Shown: one piece after another, positions 24,236 to 32,766 of the stretch
Layout: each line of letters begins with the position of its first letter
Numbering within the stretch: position 1 is the first letter of the stretch
From: Pseudomonadota bacterium
GTDB taxonomy: Bacteria; Pseudomonadota; Gammaproteobacteria; Steroidobacterales; Steroidobacteraceae
Assembly: GCA_021787615.1 (NCBI GenBank)
Contig: JAJYLP010000039.1
Span: 1-32,766, forward strand
Direction: 5' to 3'
Length of the DNA stretch: 32,766 nucleotides
The notes under the pieces: generated by a model
The model's database searches: none
Told to the model about the DNA's origin: nothing
What the model saw: only the letters and a program-made list of their open reading frames with translations
Program-made: the position numbers and the translations under genes

Positions 24236-25336
24236 ATGACTGACACCGCGAAACTCCGCGTCGCCCTGCTCTTCGGCGGTCAATCCGCCGAGCATGAGAT
24301 TTCCATTCTCTCGGCCCGCAACGTGCTCGCGGCGCTCGATCGCGGGCGCTTCGAGCCGCTGCTGATCGGCATCGACAAGCAGGGGCGCTGGGTGCTGCAG
24401 GATGCGGCTCGGCTGCTCGCGAGCGCGCGCGATCCCCGCCTGGTGCACATCGAGGACGGCGCGCCCGTCGGGAAGGATCTGATCCTCTGCGGCGGGACGG
24501 CCGCCGCCGGAGGACCCATCGACGTCATCTTCCCGGTGCTGCACGGCACGATGGGCGAGGATGGGACTGTGCAGGGTTTCCTCGAGCTCACCGGCATCCC
24601 ATATGTCGGCGCCGGTGTGCTCGGATCGGCCATCGGCATGGACAAGGATGTCAGCAAGCGGCTGCTGCGCGATGCGGGTATTGCGGTCGCCGACTTCGTG
24701 ACACTGCGCCGCGAGCGCTTCGAGGCCGATCCAGCCGGCTCGCTCGCGCAGCTCGGCGCCCTGGGCTCGCCGGTTTTCACCAAGCCGGCCAATGCCGGCT
24801 CCTCGATCGGTGTCCGCAAGGTCACCGACCGCGCGCAGATCGAGGATGCGGTCCGCCATGCGTTCCGGTTCGACGCCAAGGTACTCATCGAGAGCGCCGT
24901 CACGGCGCGCGAAATCGAGCTGGCCGTCCTCGGCGGCAATCCTCCCGCGGTGTCCGTCGCCGGCGAGATCGTGGTGCGGCACCCGGACGGCTTTTACTCC
25001 TACGACGCCAAGTACCTCGATGAGAACGGCGCCCGTCTCGAGCTGCCGGCGCGCCTGACGCCGGATCAGCTCGCGCGCTCGCAGGCGATCGCCGTCCGCG
25101 CCTTCGAGGTGCTGGAGTGCGACGGGATGGCCCGCGTCGATCTGTTCCTCAAGCCCGACGGCGCGCTGCTCGTCAACGAGATCAACACCATTCCGGGCTT
25201 CACGGCGATCTCCATGTATCCGAAGCTGTGGGAATTGTCCGGCGTCCCGCCTACCGAACTCGTCACGCGGCTGATCGACCTGGCGCTCGAGCGCGGGCGG
25301 CGCCGCGCCGCGCTCGAGCGCAGCACGCTGCGTTGA
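24236..25336 (+). CDS. ddl: D-alanine--D-alanine ligase (DdlA type)
   Basis: 366 residues; ATP-dependent cytoplasmic joining of two D-alanines for peptidoglycan. Visible: LLFGGQSAEHEISILSARNV (~11-30, with the N-terminal substrate Glu), FPVLHGTMGEDGTVQGFLEL, AIGMDKDVSKRLLRDAGI, FTKPANAGSSIGV (ATP-grasp loop), ARVDLFL, and NEINTIPGFTAISMYPKLW with the metal-binding Glu/Asn. The length matches DdlA rather than the shorter DdlB. I placed the start at ATG 24236 (MTDTAKLRVALLFGG); an upstream extension in frame would be unusual for the family. The ribosome binding site is weak. The gene is apart from any division cluster, which is common for a second Ddl. Confidence 0.95.
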   Translation: MTDTAKLRVALLFGGQSAEHEISILSARNVLAALDRGRFEPLLIGIDKQGRWVLQDAARLLASARDPRLVHIEDGAPVGKDLILCGGTAAAGGPIDVIFPVLHGTMGEDGTVQGFLELTGIPYVGAGVLGSAIGMDKDVSKRLLRDAGIAVADFVTLRRERFEADPAGSLAQLGALGSPVFTKPANAGSSIGVRKVTDRAQIEDAVRHAFRFDAKVLIESAVTAREIELAVLGGNPPAVSVAGEIVVRHPDGFYSYDAKYLDENGARLELPARLTPDQLARSQAIAVRAFEVLECDGMARVDLFLKPDGALLVNEINTIPGFTAISMYPKLWELSGVPPTELVTRLIDLALERGRRRAALERSTLR

Positions 25337-25380
25337 ATTGGGTGTCATTCATCCCCCGTCGCCGGTGAGTAAGGAGTCCG

Positions 25381-25983
25381 ATGAAGCTCTACGCCAGTTC
25401 CACATCGCCGTTCGTGCGCAAAGTGCGCATCAGCGCGCTCGAACTCGGACTCGCCGCGCGGATCGAGGAGGTTCCGATCAGCCTCTCGCCGGTCAACCCG
25501 CATGCGGCTCTGCGCGAGCACAATCCGCTCGGCAAGATTCCGGCTCTCATCAGCGACACCGGCGAGGCGCTGTACGACTCGGCGGTGATCTGCGAGTACC
25601 TGGATGCGCTCGCCGGCGGCAGCCGGCTATACCCCGCCGAGGGCCCGGCGCGCTGGCGCGCGCTGCGCCGCCAGGCGCTCGCCGACGGGATCACCGATGC
25701 CGCGGTGCTGGTTCGTTACGAGCAGGCGACGCGCCCGGCGGCGCTGCGATGGCCGGAATGGATCGACGGGCAGTGGCTGAAGGTGCGTACCGCGCTCGAT
25801 GCGCTCGAGGGCGAGTCGCTCGATGGGCCGTTCGACATCGGCGCGATTTCCGTCGCCTGCGCGCTCGGCTACATCGACTTGCGCTTCTCCGAGGAGCGCT
25901 GGCGTGAGTGCCGGCCCCGTCTGGCCACGTGGCTCGCCGGCGTCAGCGAGCGCCCGTCCGTCGCGGCGACCCGTCCCTCCTAG
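25381..25983 (+). CDS. Glutathione S-transferase family protein
   Basis: 200 residues. The thioredoxin-like N-terminal domain begins MKLYASSTSPFVRKVR (glutathione-site Ser/Thr region), has the cis-proline loop in NPLGKIPAL and the DSAVICEYLD segment that binds the glutathione gamma-glutamyl part. The all-helical C-terminal domain follows from ~85. It resembles YibF-like bacterial GSTs; the substrate is not predictable. A strong TAAGGAG site precedes the ATG. Its stop codon overlaps that of rdgC on the other strand (CTAG shared at 25980-25983), so transcripts of the two converge with no spacer. Confidence 0.9.
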   Translation: MKLYASSTSPFVRKVRISALELGLAARIEEVPISLSPVNPHAALREHNPLGKIPALISDTGEALYDSAVICEYLDALAGGSRLYPAEGPARWRALRRQALADGITDAAVLVRYEQATRPAALRWPEWIDGQWLKVRTALDALEGESLDGPFDIGAISVACALGYIDLRFSEERWRECRPRLATWLAGVSERPSVAATRPS

Positions 25984-26885
25984 GCTGCCGCCCGCTCAGC
26001 CTCGCCGCCGAGTTCGCGGGCGAGGTCGGCGAGCAGCCGCCCGAGCTCGCCGGCCATGACCGTGAAGTCGAGGTCGAACTGTTCGAGCGGATCGATCTCA
26101 CCGCCGTCCTCGCGCTCCGGCGCGACCTCGAGGAACTGCAGCCGTTTGATCTGCAGCTTCTCGGTCAGAACGAACGCGATCCGGCCGTTCCAAGTAAGCC
26201 CGAGCTGGGTGGGTCGCTTACCCGCGGCGAGATGTGCGCGGATGTCCTGCCCGTCGAGCGGATGGCGCCTGTAGCGCACGCTCGCCTTCAGGGCGTCCGC
26301 GGACTCGAGCTCCAGATCCTGCTCGATCGCGAAGGCGCCCGGAGCGCCGCGCTGCAGCCAGGCGGCCATGCAGCCGCTCACGGAGCGCTGGGTGTCGAAC
26401 ATCTGCACGGCGAGGCTGCCGAGCGTATCGCGCAGCGTCTCCACCACCTCTTCGGCCCGCGTCGCGCTCGCTGCATCGACCACCAGCCATCCCTGCGTCG
26501 CATCGATCCATGCCCGGGTGAGCGTGCGCCGGGTCAGCGCGCGTGCGCGCAGCTCATCGGCCACCTGCAGCTTCAGCGCCCGCATCTGCCGACGCCCCAC
26601 GGGAAAGCCCTGTGACTCGGCCTGCCCGGCGGCGCGCCGCTCGGCCTCCTGACGGATGACCGCGGCCGGCAGCAGCTTCTGATCACACCCGAGCGCAAGC
26701 AGATGCTGCGTGCCGAGGGTGTGCAGCAGCCGTCCGGACGGCGACGGCGCCACCCAGCCGCGGCTGCGCATCTGCAGCGGGCTGCACGGCTGCAGCGGGA
26801 AGCGGCCGAGCGCCGCCTCAAGATCGGCGGCGGACCCGTGCCAGTCGCTCGGGAGACGGTAGACCGTGAGATTCTTGAACCACAT
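25980..26885 (-). CDS. rdgC: Recombination-associated protein RdgC
   Basis: 301 residues, the usual RdgC length. It starts MWFKNLTVYRL, and has GRFPLQPCSPLQMRSRGWVAP in overlapping parts, the LPAAVIRQE region, and the C-terminal GKRPTQLGLTW and LQIKRLQFLEV blocks. RdgC forms a ring dimer on DNA and limits RecA-promoted recombination; it is found in beta- and gammaproteobacteria. I chose the start at MWFKN; an open extension of 23 codons upstream has no family support. The stop overlaps the convergent GST stop. Confidence 0.93.
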   Translation of the reverse strand: MWFKNLTVYRLPSDWHGSAADLEAALGRFPLQPCSPLQMRSRGWVAPSPSGRLLHTLGTQHLLALGCDQKLLPAAVIRQEAERRAAGQAESQGFPVGRRQMRALKLQVADELRARALTRRTLTRAWIDATQGWLVVDAASATRAEEVVETLRDTLGSLAVQMFDTQRSVSGCMAAWLQRGAPGAFAIEQDLELESADALKASVRYRRHPLDGQDIRAHLAAGKRPTQLGLTWNGRIAFVLTEKLQIKRLQFLEVAPEREDGGEIDPLEQFDLDFTVMAGELGRLLADLARELGGEAERAAA

Positions 26886-26970
26886 GCTCGCAGGGCCGTG
26901 CAAAAGCCGCGCAGTATAGCGGCCCGCGGGGCTCGCTGCGCCCCGCCGCGCCACTCGCGCGCGCAGCGGT

Positions 26971-27134
26971 GATCACGTGCATCAATCCGGTGATCGCCAG
27001 GCCCCGGCGTGCTCGTGCTGCACGAGCAGCTCGGCGGGCCCGGGCCCGTCGGTCTTGCCGTCATTCTGGTGAGCGTGCGCCAGGCGACCGCCGCGGCGAG
27101 TGCCGAGTCGCTGCCGGCGGTCAAGCCGGATTGA
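26971..27134 (+). pseudogene. Decayed C-terminal fragment of an EamA-type transporter
   Basis: In one frame the sequence reads ITCINPVIA, resembling the INPVxA motif of the last helices of EamA drug/metabolite transporters. After a frame change at ~27000 it reads VLVLHEQLGGPGPVGLAVILVSV and a short tail ending at TGA 27132-27134, matching the typical LLGEQLxxxxxxGxxLIxxGV end of the same family. No upstream part is present because rdgC occupies the preceding DNA on the other strand. It appears to be a leftover from a gene truncated during rearrangement. The match is short, hence modest confidence. The rest of 26886-27213 holds only the cyo terminator hairpin. Confidence 0.45.
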
Positions 27135-27157
27135 GCCCACGCCGGCCCCGAAATGCG

Positions 27158-27193
27158 AGCGCCCGGATCGTCCTCGCGGGCGGTCCGGGCGCT
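27158..27193 (-). terminator. Terminator hairpin after cyoD
   Basis: AGCGCCCGGA (27158-27167) and TCCGGGCGCT (27184-27193) form a perfect 10-bp GC-rich stem with a 16-nt loop, starting 20 nt after the cyoD stop. On the - strand the stem is followed within a few bases by a short TTT. It most likely ends the cyo transcript. Confidence 0.65.
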
Positions 27194-27213
27194 GCCCACG
27201 AGCCAGGCTCAGG

Positions 27214-27588
27214 CTACTTCCACACGTTCCCGTGCATCGCGTGCGGCACCATGTTCACGTACAGGTGATGCATGATCCAGAGCGACCCGCCGAGGACGAT
27301 GAACACCATCACTCCCGTATACAGCAGCGCCATCAGATTCCAGCGCTTCTCTTCCGAGGTGTCGACGTGCAGGAAATACACGATGTGCACCAGAATCTGC
27401 GCGAGCGCGAAGCCGGCGATCACCAGCGGCGTCGCAGCCACCGTGTGGCTCATCACGAGCGCGAACGGGATCACCGTCAGAATGATGGCGAGCGCGAAGC
27501 CGATGGTGTACTGCTTGTGCGTCGGGCCGTGCGCCCCGTGGCCGCCGTGCGGCCCGCGGCCGGCGAGTGCTTCGTTTGCGACGTTCAT
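27214..27588 (-). CDS. cyoD: Cytochrome bo3 ubiquinol oxidase subunit IV (CyoD)
   Basis: 124 residues with three membrane helices: YTIGFALAIILTVIPFALV, PLVIAGFALAQILVHIVYF and LMALLYTGVMVFIVLGGSLW. HVDTSEEKRWNLMALLYT is typical of the COX4_pro/CyoD family. An N-terminal His/Gly-rich stretch (GPHGGHGAHGPTHKQ) makes it a little longer than the E. coli protein. The subunit helps assemble the copper/haem site of the oxidase. Its ATG overlaps the cyoC stop (TGATG), the last step of a tightly packed operon. Confidence 0.94.
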   Translation of the reverse strand: MNVANEALAGRGPHGGHGAHGPTHKQYTIGFALAIILTVIPFALVMSHTVAATPLVIAGFALAQILVHIVYFLHVDTSEEKRWNLMALLYTGVMVFIVLGGSLWIMHHLYVNMVPHAMHGNVWK

Positions 27589-28283
27589 CAGTGCGCCACT
27601 CCGAACAGATAAACGAGTGAGAACACGCCCACCCAGATGATGTCGAGGAAGTGCCAGAACAGGCTGAGATTCACCACGCGCGCCCGATTGGTCGGCGTCA
27701 GCCCCTTCTTCAGCACCGCCACCATCATGACGGCCATGAAGATCAGTCCACAGGTGACGTGCAATCCGTGCGTCGCCACCAGCGTGAAGAAGCTCGAGAG
27801 GAAAGCGCTGCGGTCGGGGCCGGCTCCGATCGCCACCAAATGCGCAAACTCGCTCACCTCCATGCTGATGAACCCGAGACCGAGCAGGAAGGTCACCGCG
27901 AGCCAGCCGACGGTCGCGTTGCGCCGGTCGGCGTTCATCGCGAGCGTCGCGAGACCGCAGGTAAAGCTGCTGAAGAGCAGGAACATCGTCTCGATGAGCA
28001 CGTTCGGCAGATCGAACAGCTGGCTGCCGGCAGGACCGCCTGCGGTGTGCGAATTGAGCAGCGCATAGGTGGCGAACAGCCCGGAGAACAGCAGACAGTC
28101 GCTCATCAGGTAGATCCAGAAGCCGAGCTGGATCGTGGAGGCGACGTCGTGGTGATGCTCGACCTCGAAGTCGACGGCACCCCCGCTGCGCCGCAGATCG
28201 CGCAGCGCATCCGCGGCATGATCCCCATAGTCGCGCCTCAGCGCGAGGTTGCCGCCCTGCACCAGTATTGGATCATTCGACAT
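27588..28283 (-). CDS. cyoC: Cytochrome bo3 ubiquinol oxidase subunit III (CyoC)
   Basis: 231 residues, five membrane helices, haem-copper oxidase subunit III family ([65 protein letters not shown]). It is ~25 residues longer than E. coli CyoC because of a charged N-terminal extension ([20 protein letters not shown]). It starts three bases after the cyoB stop and overlaps cyoD by one base. Part of the inner-membrane proton-pumping terminal oxidase. Confidence 0.95.
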   Translation of the reverse strand: MSNDPILVQGGNLALRRDYGDHAADALRDLRRSGGAVDFEVEHHHDVASTIQLGFWIYLMSDCLLFSGLFATYALLNSHTAGGPAGSQLFDLPNVLIETMFLLFSSFTCGLATLAMNADRRNATVGWLAVTFLLGLGFISMEVSEFAHLVAIGAGPDRSAFLSSFFTLVATHGLHVTCGLIFMAVMMVAVLKKGLTPTNRARVVNLSLFWHFLDIIWVGVFSLVYLFGVAH

Positions 28284-28286
28284 GGT

Positions 28287-30260
28287 TTACACGCTCCTCG
28301 CTTGGACACGTCCATGCAGACCCTCGACCCGGCGGACCTCATCGGCGCCGAAGTGATAATCACGGTCGTCATCGAAGGCATGACGGATCAGGGTCCCGAT
28401 GACACCGGCGAGCCCGACGATCGCCATCCACCAGATGTGCCAAATCATTGCGAATGCCACCACGAACGCGAAGCCCGCGACGATGAAGCCGGCGGCCTTG
28501 TTGCGCGGCATGTGAATCGGCACGAAAGTCGAGCTCTTGAGGTCGACGCCGCGCTGCTTCATGTCCCAGAACGCGTCGCGCTCACGCACCACCGGGATAC
28601 GCGCGAAGTTGTACGCGGGCGCAGGCGAGGGAATCGACCACTCGAGCGTACGGCCGTTCCACGGGTCGCCGGTCAGATCGCGCGTCTGCTCGCGCTGGCG
28701 AATACTCACCACCACCTGCGCCACCTGCAGGATGACGCCGGCGAAGATGATGGCCGCGCCGACCGCCGCGACGATGAACAGCGGGTGCCACGCCGCCACG
28801 TCGTAGTGATCCATGCGACGCGTTGCGCCCATCAGACCGAGCGCGTAGAGCGGCATGAACGCGACGTAGAAGCCGATGAACCAGCACCAGAACGCCGCGC
28901 GGCCGAGCCGCTCGTTGAGGCGAAAACCGAAGATCTTCGGGGCCCAGTAGGAGATCCCCGCGAATACCCCGAACACCACACCGCCGATGATAACGTTGTG
29001 AAAGTGCGCGACCAGGAACAGGCTGTTGTGCAGCACGAAGTCCGCCGGCGGCTCGGCGAGCAGCACGCCGCTCATGCCGCCGATGGTGAAGGTGATGAGG
29101 AAGCCGATCGTCCAGAGCATCGGCGCCTCGAAGCGCACGCGGCCGCGGTACATGGTGAGCAGCCAGTTGAAGATCTTCACTCCCGTCGGCACCGCGATGA
29201 TCATGGTGGTGATGCCGAAGAACGTGTTCACGTTGGCGCCGTTGCCCATGGTGAAGAAGTGGTGCAGCCACACGATGAGCGACAGCAGCGCGATGGCCAT
29301 GGTCGCGTACACCATCGAGGTGTAGCCGAACAGGCGCTTGCCGGAGAACGTCGGCACGACCTCCGAGTACACGCCGAACAGGGGCAGCATGAGGATGTAG
29401 ACCTCCGGGTGCCCCCAGATCCAGATGAGGTTGATGTACATCATCGGATCGCCGCCGAGCGAGTTGGTGAAGAAATGCATGCCCAGGTAGCGATCCATCG
29501 TCAGCAGCCCGAGCGTCACGGTGAGCAGCGGGAAGGCCGCGACGATCAGGATGTTCGTGCACAGCGACGTCCAGGCGAATATCGGCATGCGCATGAGGGT
29601 CATGCCCGGCGCGCGCATCTTGAGAATGGTGGCGATGAAGTTGACGCCGGTCAGCGTCGTGCCGATACCGGATATCTGCAGCGCCCATATCCAGTAGTCC
29701 ACGCCCACGCCCGGACTGTAGTGCAGCTCGGAAAGCGGCGCGAAGCCGAGCCATCCGGCGTGCGAAAAATTGCCGACCGCGAGCGAGAGGTTCACCAGGA
29801 CCGCGCCGGCGGCGGTCAGCCAGAAGCTGAGGTTGTTCATCAGCGGGAAGGCGACGTCGCGCGCGCCGAGCTGCAGCGGCAAGATGCAGTTCATCAGCCC
29901 GATGATGAACGGCATCGCCATGAAGAAGATCATGATGGTGCCGTGGGCGCTGAACACCTGGTCGAAGTGTCCCGGCGGCAGGTAACCCATGTTGCTGCCG
30001 TAGGCGAGCGCCTGCTGCACGCGCATCATGATCGCATCCGCAAAGCCGCGCAGCAGCATGATCGACGCCAGGACCAGGTACATGATCCCGATCTTCTTGT
30101 GGTCCACCGAGGTCAGCCACTCGGTCCACAGATATTTCCATTTGCCGAGGTAGGTGATCGCCCCGAGGATGACCAGCGCGCAGATGAGCATGAAGGCCAC
30201 TGCGCCCATGATGATCGGGTTGGTGTAGGGAATGGCGCTCAGCGTCAGCTTACCGAACAT
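28287..30260 (-). CDS. cyoB: Cytochrome bo3 ubiquinol oxidase subunit I (CyoB)
   Basis: 657 residues, catalytic subunit reducing oxygen to water at the haem o3/CuB centre. As far as I remember the E. coli numbering, every key residue sits at the same position: Arg71, Asp75, His98 and Gln101 (ubiquinol site), His106 and His421 (haem b), His419 (haem o3), His284, His333 and His334 (CuB), Glu286 and the cross-linked Tyr288, Asp135 (D channel) and Lys362 (K channel). Motifs seen are [29 protein letters not shown] and [11 protein letters not shown]. It starts one base after the cyoA stop, with AGGAGA inside the end of cyoA. Confidence 0.98.
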   Translation of the reverse strand: MFGKLTLSAIPYTNPIIMGAVAFMLICALVILGAITYLGKWKYLWTEWLTSVDHKKIGIMYLVLASIMLLRGFADAIMMRVQQALAYGSNMGYLPPGHFDQVFSAHGTIMIFFMAMPFIIGLMNCILPLQLGARDVAFPLMNNLSFWLTAAGAVLVNLSLAVGNFSHAGWLGFAPLSELHYSPGVGVDYWIWALQISGIGTTLTGVNFIATILKMRAPGMTLMRMPIFAWTSLCTNILIVAAFPLLTVTLGLLTMDRYLGMHFFTNSLGGDPMMYINLIWIWGHPEVYILMLPLFGVYSEVVPTFSGKRLFGYTSMVYATMAIALLSLIVWLHHFFTMGNGANVNTFFGITTMIIAVPTGVKIFNWLLTMYRGRVRFEAPMLWTIGFLITFTIGGMSGVLLAEPPADFVLHNSLFLVAHFHNVIIGGVVFGVFAGISYWAPKIFGFRLNERLGRAAFWCWFIGFYVAFMPLYALGLMGATRRMDHYDVAAWHPLFIVAAVGAAIIFAGVILQVAQVVVSIRQREQTRDLTGDPWNGRTLEWSIPSPAPAYNFARIPVVRERDAFWDMKQRGVDLKSSTFVPIHMPRNKAAGFIVAGFAFVVAFAMIWHIWWMAIVGLAGVIGTLIRHAFDDDRDYHFGADEVRRVEGLHGRVQARSV

Positions 30261-30261
30261 T

Positions 30262-31176
30262 TCAATCTCTCCTCAGGGCACCGGTCTTCGCACCCGAGGT
30301 GACGGTAGTCGCCGCCAGCACATCGGCGCGGCCGGCCGCGAGCTTGCCCATGAGAATCTGCCCGAACAGATCCGGATTGACGTGCCCGTAGTAGCTCACC
30401 GGCACATTCGAGCTCGGTCTGTCGAGCGCCAGGTACTCCTTGGCGTCAAGCGTCCGGGTGGACGATCCGACCCTGGCGAGCCACTGCTGGTAATCGCTCT
30501 CGGACATGGCCTTGACCTTGAAGGTCATGCCCGAGAAGCCACCGCCGCTGAAGTTGGCGGAAATGCCCCGGTAGGTGCCCGGGACGCTGGCCACCAGATT
30601 GTCGGCCGTCTGCATGTTCGCCATGGCATAGATCTGGCTGCCGAGCCGCGGGATGAAGAACGAGTTCATCACCGTGGCCGAGGTGATGTGGAACACGACG
30701 GGCACGCCGACCGGCAGCGCGATCTCGTTGACCGTGGCGACGTTGTGCCCCGGATAGATGAACAGCCACTTCCAGTCCATCGCCACCGCTTCGATGCGCA
30801 CCGGCTTGTGCGTCGAGGGGATGGGCCGGAACGGGTCGAGCTCGTGCGAGGTGCGCCAGCAGATGACCGCCAGAACGGTGACGATCGCGATGGGGATCGA
30901 CCACATCACCGCCTCGATCTTGTTCGAGTGCGACCACTCGGGCTGGTACTCGGCCTTGGTGTTCGAGGCCCGGTAGCGCCAGGGGATGACGATTGCCAGC
31001 ACGATCACCGGCACGACCACCAACAGCATCAGCCCCGTGGCCGTGAAGAGGACCGAGCGCTCCGCGGCACCGATCGGGCCCGCCGGGTCGAGCAGGGCCA
31101 TGTGGCAGCCGGCCAGCAGCAAAGTTGCCGGCAGCGGCAGGAATCGACGGAATCGAGACCAGAGGTTACGCTTCAT
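30262..31176 (-). CDS. cyoA: Cytochrome bo3 ubiquinol oxidase subunit II (CyoA), lipoprotein
   Basis: 304 residues. A signal peptide with lipobox LLLAGC (Cys24) is followed by two membrane helices (~45-65 and ~85-105; [21 protein letters not shown] and [15 protein letters not shown] as split segments). The cupredoxin-like periplasmic domain follows ([27 protein letters not shown] in parts; [15 protein letters not shown]). The cysteine copper A ligands are absent, as expected for a quinol oxidase. I used ATG 31176 (MKRNLWSRF) because it gives a proper lipoprotein signal; an in-frame GTG 25 codons upstream would place charged residues ahead of it. No clear ribosome binding site was seen. First gene of the cyo operon. 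No cyoE (haem O synthase) is present next to it, unlike in E. coli. Confidence 0.95.
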   Translation of the reverse strand: MKRNLWSRFRRFLPLPATLLLAGCHMALLDPAGPIGAAERSVLFTATGLMLLVVVPVIVLAIVIPWRYRASNTKAEYQPEWSHSNKIEAVMWSIPIAIVTVLAVICWRTSHELDPFRPIPSTHKPVRIEAVAMDWKWLFIYPGHNVATVNEIALPVGVPVVFHITSATVMNSFFIPRLGSQIYAMANMQTADNLVASVPGTYRGISANFSGGGFSGMTFKVKAMSESDYQQWLARVGSSTRTLDAKEYLALDRPSSNVPVSYYGHVNPDLFGQILMGKLAAGRADVLAATTVTSGAKTGALRRD

Positions 31177-31260
31177 TTGGGGACGGACACGAGCCAGCTT
31201 CGAACCGCATGAGCATGGTCTCTGCCCCTGAGGCAAATCCTTAGCCTCCACTGAATTGCG

Positions 31261-31280
31261 CTTAATCTTTCTTAATTCTT
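31261..31280. promoter_or_regulatory. Tandem direct repeat upstream of cyoABCD
   Basis: Two adjacent 10-mers, CTTAATCTTT and CTTAATTCTT, repeat the hexamer CTTAAT with a 10-bp period in an AT-rich island ~85 bp upstream of cyoA. Direct repeats of this period are usual for OmpR/PhoB-type response regulators. It could equally be an AT-rich promoter UP-type element. The -35 and -10 of the cyo promoter could not be fixed. Confidence 0.35.
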
Positions 31281-31338
31281 GCGCCCACGGCTTGCGGATG
31301 CGCTCAACGAGCGTTTGAGGTGGCGGAGGCGACCCGGT

Positions 31339-32766
31339 TCACGTCTCGAGCGCAGCGGCCAGGGCCTCGTCCTCGCTCCAATGCGCGCCGGTCTCCATGA
31401 GCGTCGTCAGGCGCTCCCCGGGGAGCGCGGCGCGCAGCTGCTCGAGGATGCCCGCCTCGATCATGACTTTGGCCGGGCTGCGCCCGGCGAATTCCGAGGA
31501 GAAGAACGCGTGCGCGTAGCCGATGAACTGCGCGGCGCGCTCGAAGCGCCGCTCGCGCGCCGCAATGGTCGCCCGATGCTGCATGCCGCCGGCGATCAGG
31601 GCCGTGTCGAGCTCGCTCTCCTCGGCGAGCGGCAGACCCTCGCGCAGCGCCGCATCGGCCGCCTCGAACTCATCGTGCGCGATGAGATAGCCGGCGAGAT
31701 TGCACAGCGCGTGCCCGAGCAGCCCGGTGCGCCGCCTCGCGCGCGCGAGCGCGACCACCTCGCGCGCCCCGGCAATGGCCTCATCCACGCGCCCTGCGGC
31801 GAACTGCACCTCGGCCCGGTAGATCAGCGCGCGCCAGGCCCAGAAATCGGCGTGCGAGCGCCGACCGACCGCGAGCGCCTCATCGAGCCGCGCGCAGGCC
31901 TCCTCGTACTCCCCGGCCACCGTGCGGGCAATGGCCAGGTTGGTCAGGCACAGCGCATAGCTCTTGGGCTGCGCGCTCGGGGACAGCAGCGCCCGGCCCT
32001 CCTCGAGCGCCGCGAGCCCCTCGGCAAGTGCCCCGGTGCGCGCCAGATTCAGCCCGTAGAAGGCGAGCGCCCGGGCCAGATCGAGCGGCTCGCCCGCCTC
32101 GCGCAGCAGCGCGACCGCGCGGCGCAGTGCCGGGACGGCGCGTCCGCGCGGCTCGCCGGTGGAGAGAAAGCCGTAGCCGTACCGGAGGCGCGCCTCGAGG
32201 CCTTTCGGCGTCTCGGGGCCGAGCGCCGCGGTGGCCCGCTCCAGCCGCGCCCGCCCTTCGGGCATCAGCGACAGCAGATACCACAGCAGATATGAGGAAG
32301 CCGCCAGCTCGAGTCCGGTCGCCGGATCGCCGTCGGCGCCGAACGCCCAATCGAGCGCCACGCGCACGTTGTCGATTTCCGGACCGAGTCTGTCCAGCCA
32401 CTCGTCCGAGGGCGTGTGCTCCCAGACGCCAAGCGCCTGGTTCAGCTTGTCGCGGGAATAGCGCGCGTGCAGGCGCGCGAGCGGTCCGAACTCACCGCTG
32501 TCGGCGAGCTTCTCCATCGCGTAGGCGTGGGTGGTCTCGAGCAGCCGGTAGCGGCGCTCCCGGCCCGTGGAATCGGCGATAACCAGCGACTTGTCCACCA
32601 GCTCGGCGATGCGGCCGACCACTTCCCACTCCGGCAGGGCCGCATCGGCCACCACCTGGCCGGCGGCCTCCAGGGTGAAGCTGCCGGCGAACACCGCCAG
32701 GCGGCGCAGCACGATCTGATCCGGCTCCGCGAGCAACCGATGGCTCCAGTCGAGCGTGGCTCGCAG
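31339..32766 (-). CDS. ATPase/TPR-type transcriptional regulator, C-terminal part (5' end outside window)
   Basis: The frame is open to the right edge. The visible 475 residues begin LRATLDWSHRLLAEPDQIVLRRLAVFAG read in short pieces, the end of the NB-ARC-like ATPase region found in large regulators with an N-terminal OmpR-type winged helix or LuxR domain. Then come VGRIAELVDKSLV, the RYRLLETTHAYAMEKLADSGE segment typical of this family, and ~350 residues of helical TPR-like repeats (for example ALCLTNLAIARTVAGEYEEA, ALCNLAGYLIAHDEFEAADA). The DNA-binding and P-loop parts lie outside the window. It is upstream of cyoA on the same strand with a 162-nt gap, but whether it regulates cyo is unknown. 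Confidence 0.8.
   Translation of the reverse strand: MRATLDWSHRLLAEPDQIVLRRLAVFAGSFTLEAAGQVVADAALPEWEVVGRIAELVDKSLVIADSTGRERRYRLLETTHAYAMEKLADSGEFGPLARLHARYSRDKLNQALGVWEHTPSDEWLDRLGPEIDNVRVALDWAFGADGDPATGLELAASSYLLWYLLSLMPEGRARLERATAALGPETPKGLEARLRYGYGFLSTGEPRGRAVPALRRAVALLREAGEPLDLARALAFYGLNLARTGALAEGLAALEEGRALLSPSAQPKSYALCLTNLAIARTVAGEYEEACARLDEALAVGRRSHADFWAWRALIYRAEVQFAAGRVDEAIAGAREVVALARARRRTGLLGHALCNLAGYLIAHDEFEAADAALREGLPLAEESELDTALIAGGMQHRATIAARERRFERAAQFIGYAHAFFSSEFAGRSPAKVMIEAGILEQLRAALPGERLTTLMETGAHWSEDEALAAALET

Noticed and set aside
27651-30302. Very long open frame (883 codons) on the + strand opposite cyoB/cyoC
   Set aside because: It lies antisense to the cyo genes, whose catalytic residues are all in place. 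Its product is an Arg/His/Asp-rich string without domain motifs, as expected from the complement of GC-rich codons.
1-32766. CRISPR arrays, tRNA/rRNA genes, insertion sequences, prophage or conjugation genes
   Set aside because: No regularly spaced repeats, cloverleaf-like segments, transposase motifs or terminal inverted repeats were recognised by eye.

Overview
The window is GC-rich and almost fully coding. It looks like a chromosomal piece of a plant-polysaccharide-degrading gammaproteobacterium related to Xanthomonadales, Nevskiales or Steroidobacterales. The evidence is an RdgC gene (a beta/gammaproteobacterial protein), a TonB-dependent receptor of the Xanthomonas/Caulobacter type, a complete cyoABCD bo3 oxidase, and a receptor-halogenase-SapC-cupin gene set. 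No mobile element, CRISPR array, tRNA or rRNA was seen. The taxonomic placement is inference.

Left part (1-19.9 kb): a xylan/glucuronoxylan utilisation locus. On the + strand it carries the end of a GH3 beta-xylosidase/beta-glucosidase and three overlapping secreted esterases (SGNH lipoprotein, CE15 glucuronoyl esterase, CE7 acetylxylan esterase). It also has a broken GH35/DUF5597-type glycosidase and xylA. On the - strand are xylB, which appears to start at a CTG codon, and a long run: TonB-dependent receptor, flavin-dependent halogenase, SapC-like protein, cupin/JmjC-like protein, DoxX-like membrane protein and KDG kinase. A second halogenase gene follows xylA by 9 nt. Five copies of a 14-bp palindrome, TG(A/G)TAnCGnTA(C/T)C(A/T), lie upstream of xylB, the esterase operon, the receptor operon, the broken glycosidase and xylA. 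In four of them one half-site, TACCAT, can double as the -10 hexamer. This ties the locus, including the enigmatic halogenase/SapC/cupin genes, into what looks like one LacI/XylR-type pentose regulon. The regulator gene is not in the window.

The logic would be: esterases and GH3 strip and hydrolyse xylan outside or in the periplasm; the receptor imports oligosaccharides; XylA and XylB send xylose to the pentose phosphate pathway; KdgK handles uronate-derived KDG. What the halogenase-like, SapC and cupin proteins do is unknown and is the most interesting part of the window.

Right part (21.4-32.8 kb): an arginase-ornithine cyclodeaminase operon (arginine to ornithine to proline) divergent from an Lrp/AsnC regulator across an AT-rich spacer. 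Then come a D-Ala-D-Ala ligase, a glutathione S-transferase, RdgC, a decayed EamA-like fragment and the cyoABCD operon with a likely terminator. The window ends with the C-terminal part of an ATPase/TPR-type transcriptional regulator running off the right edge.
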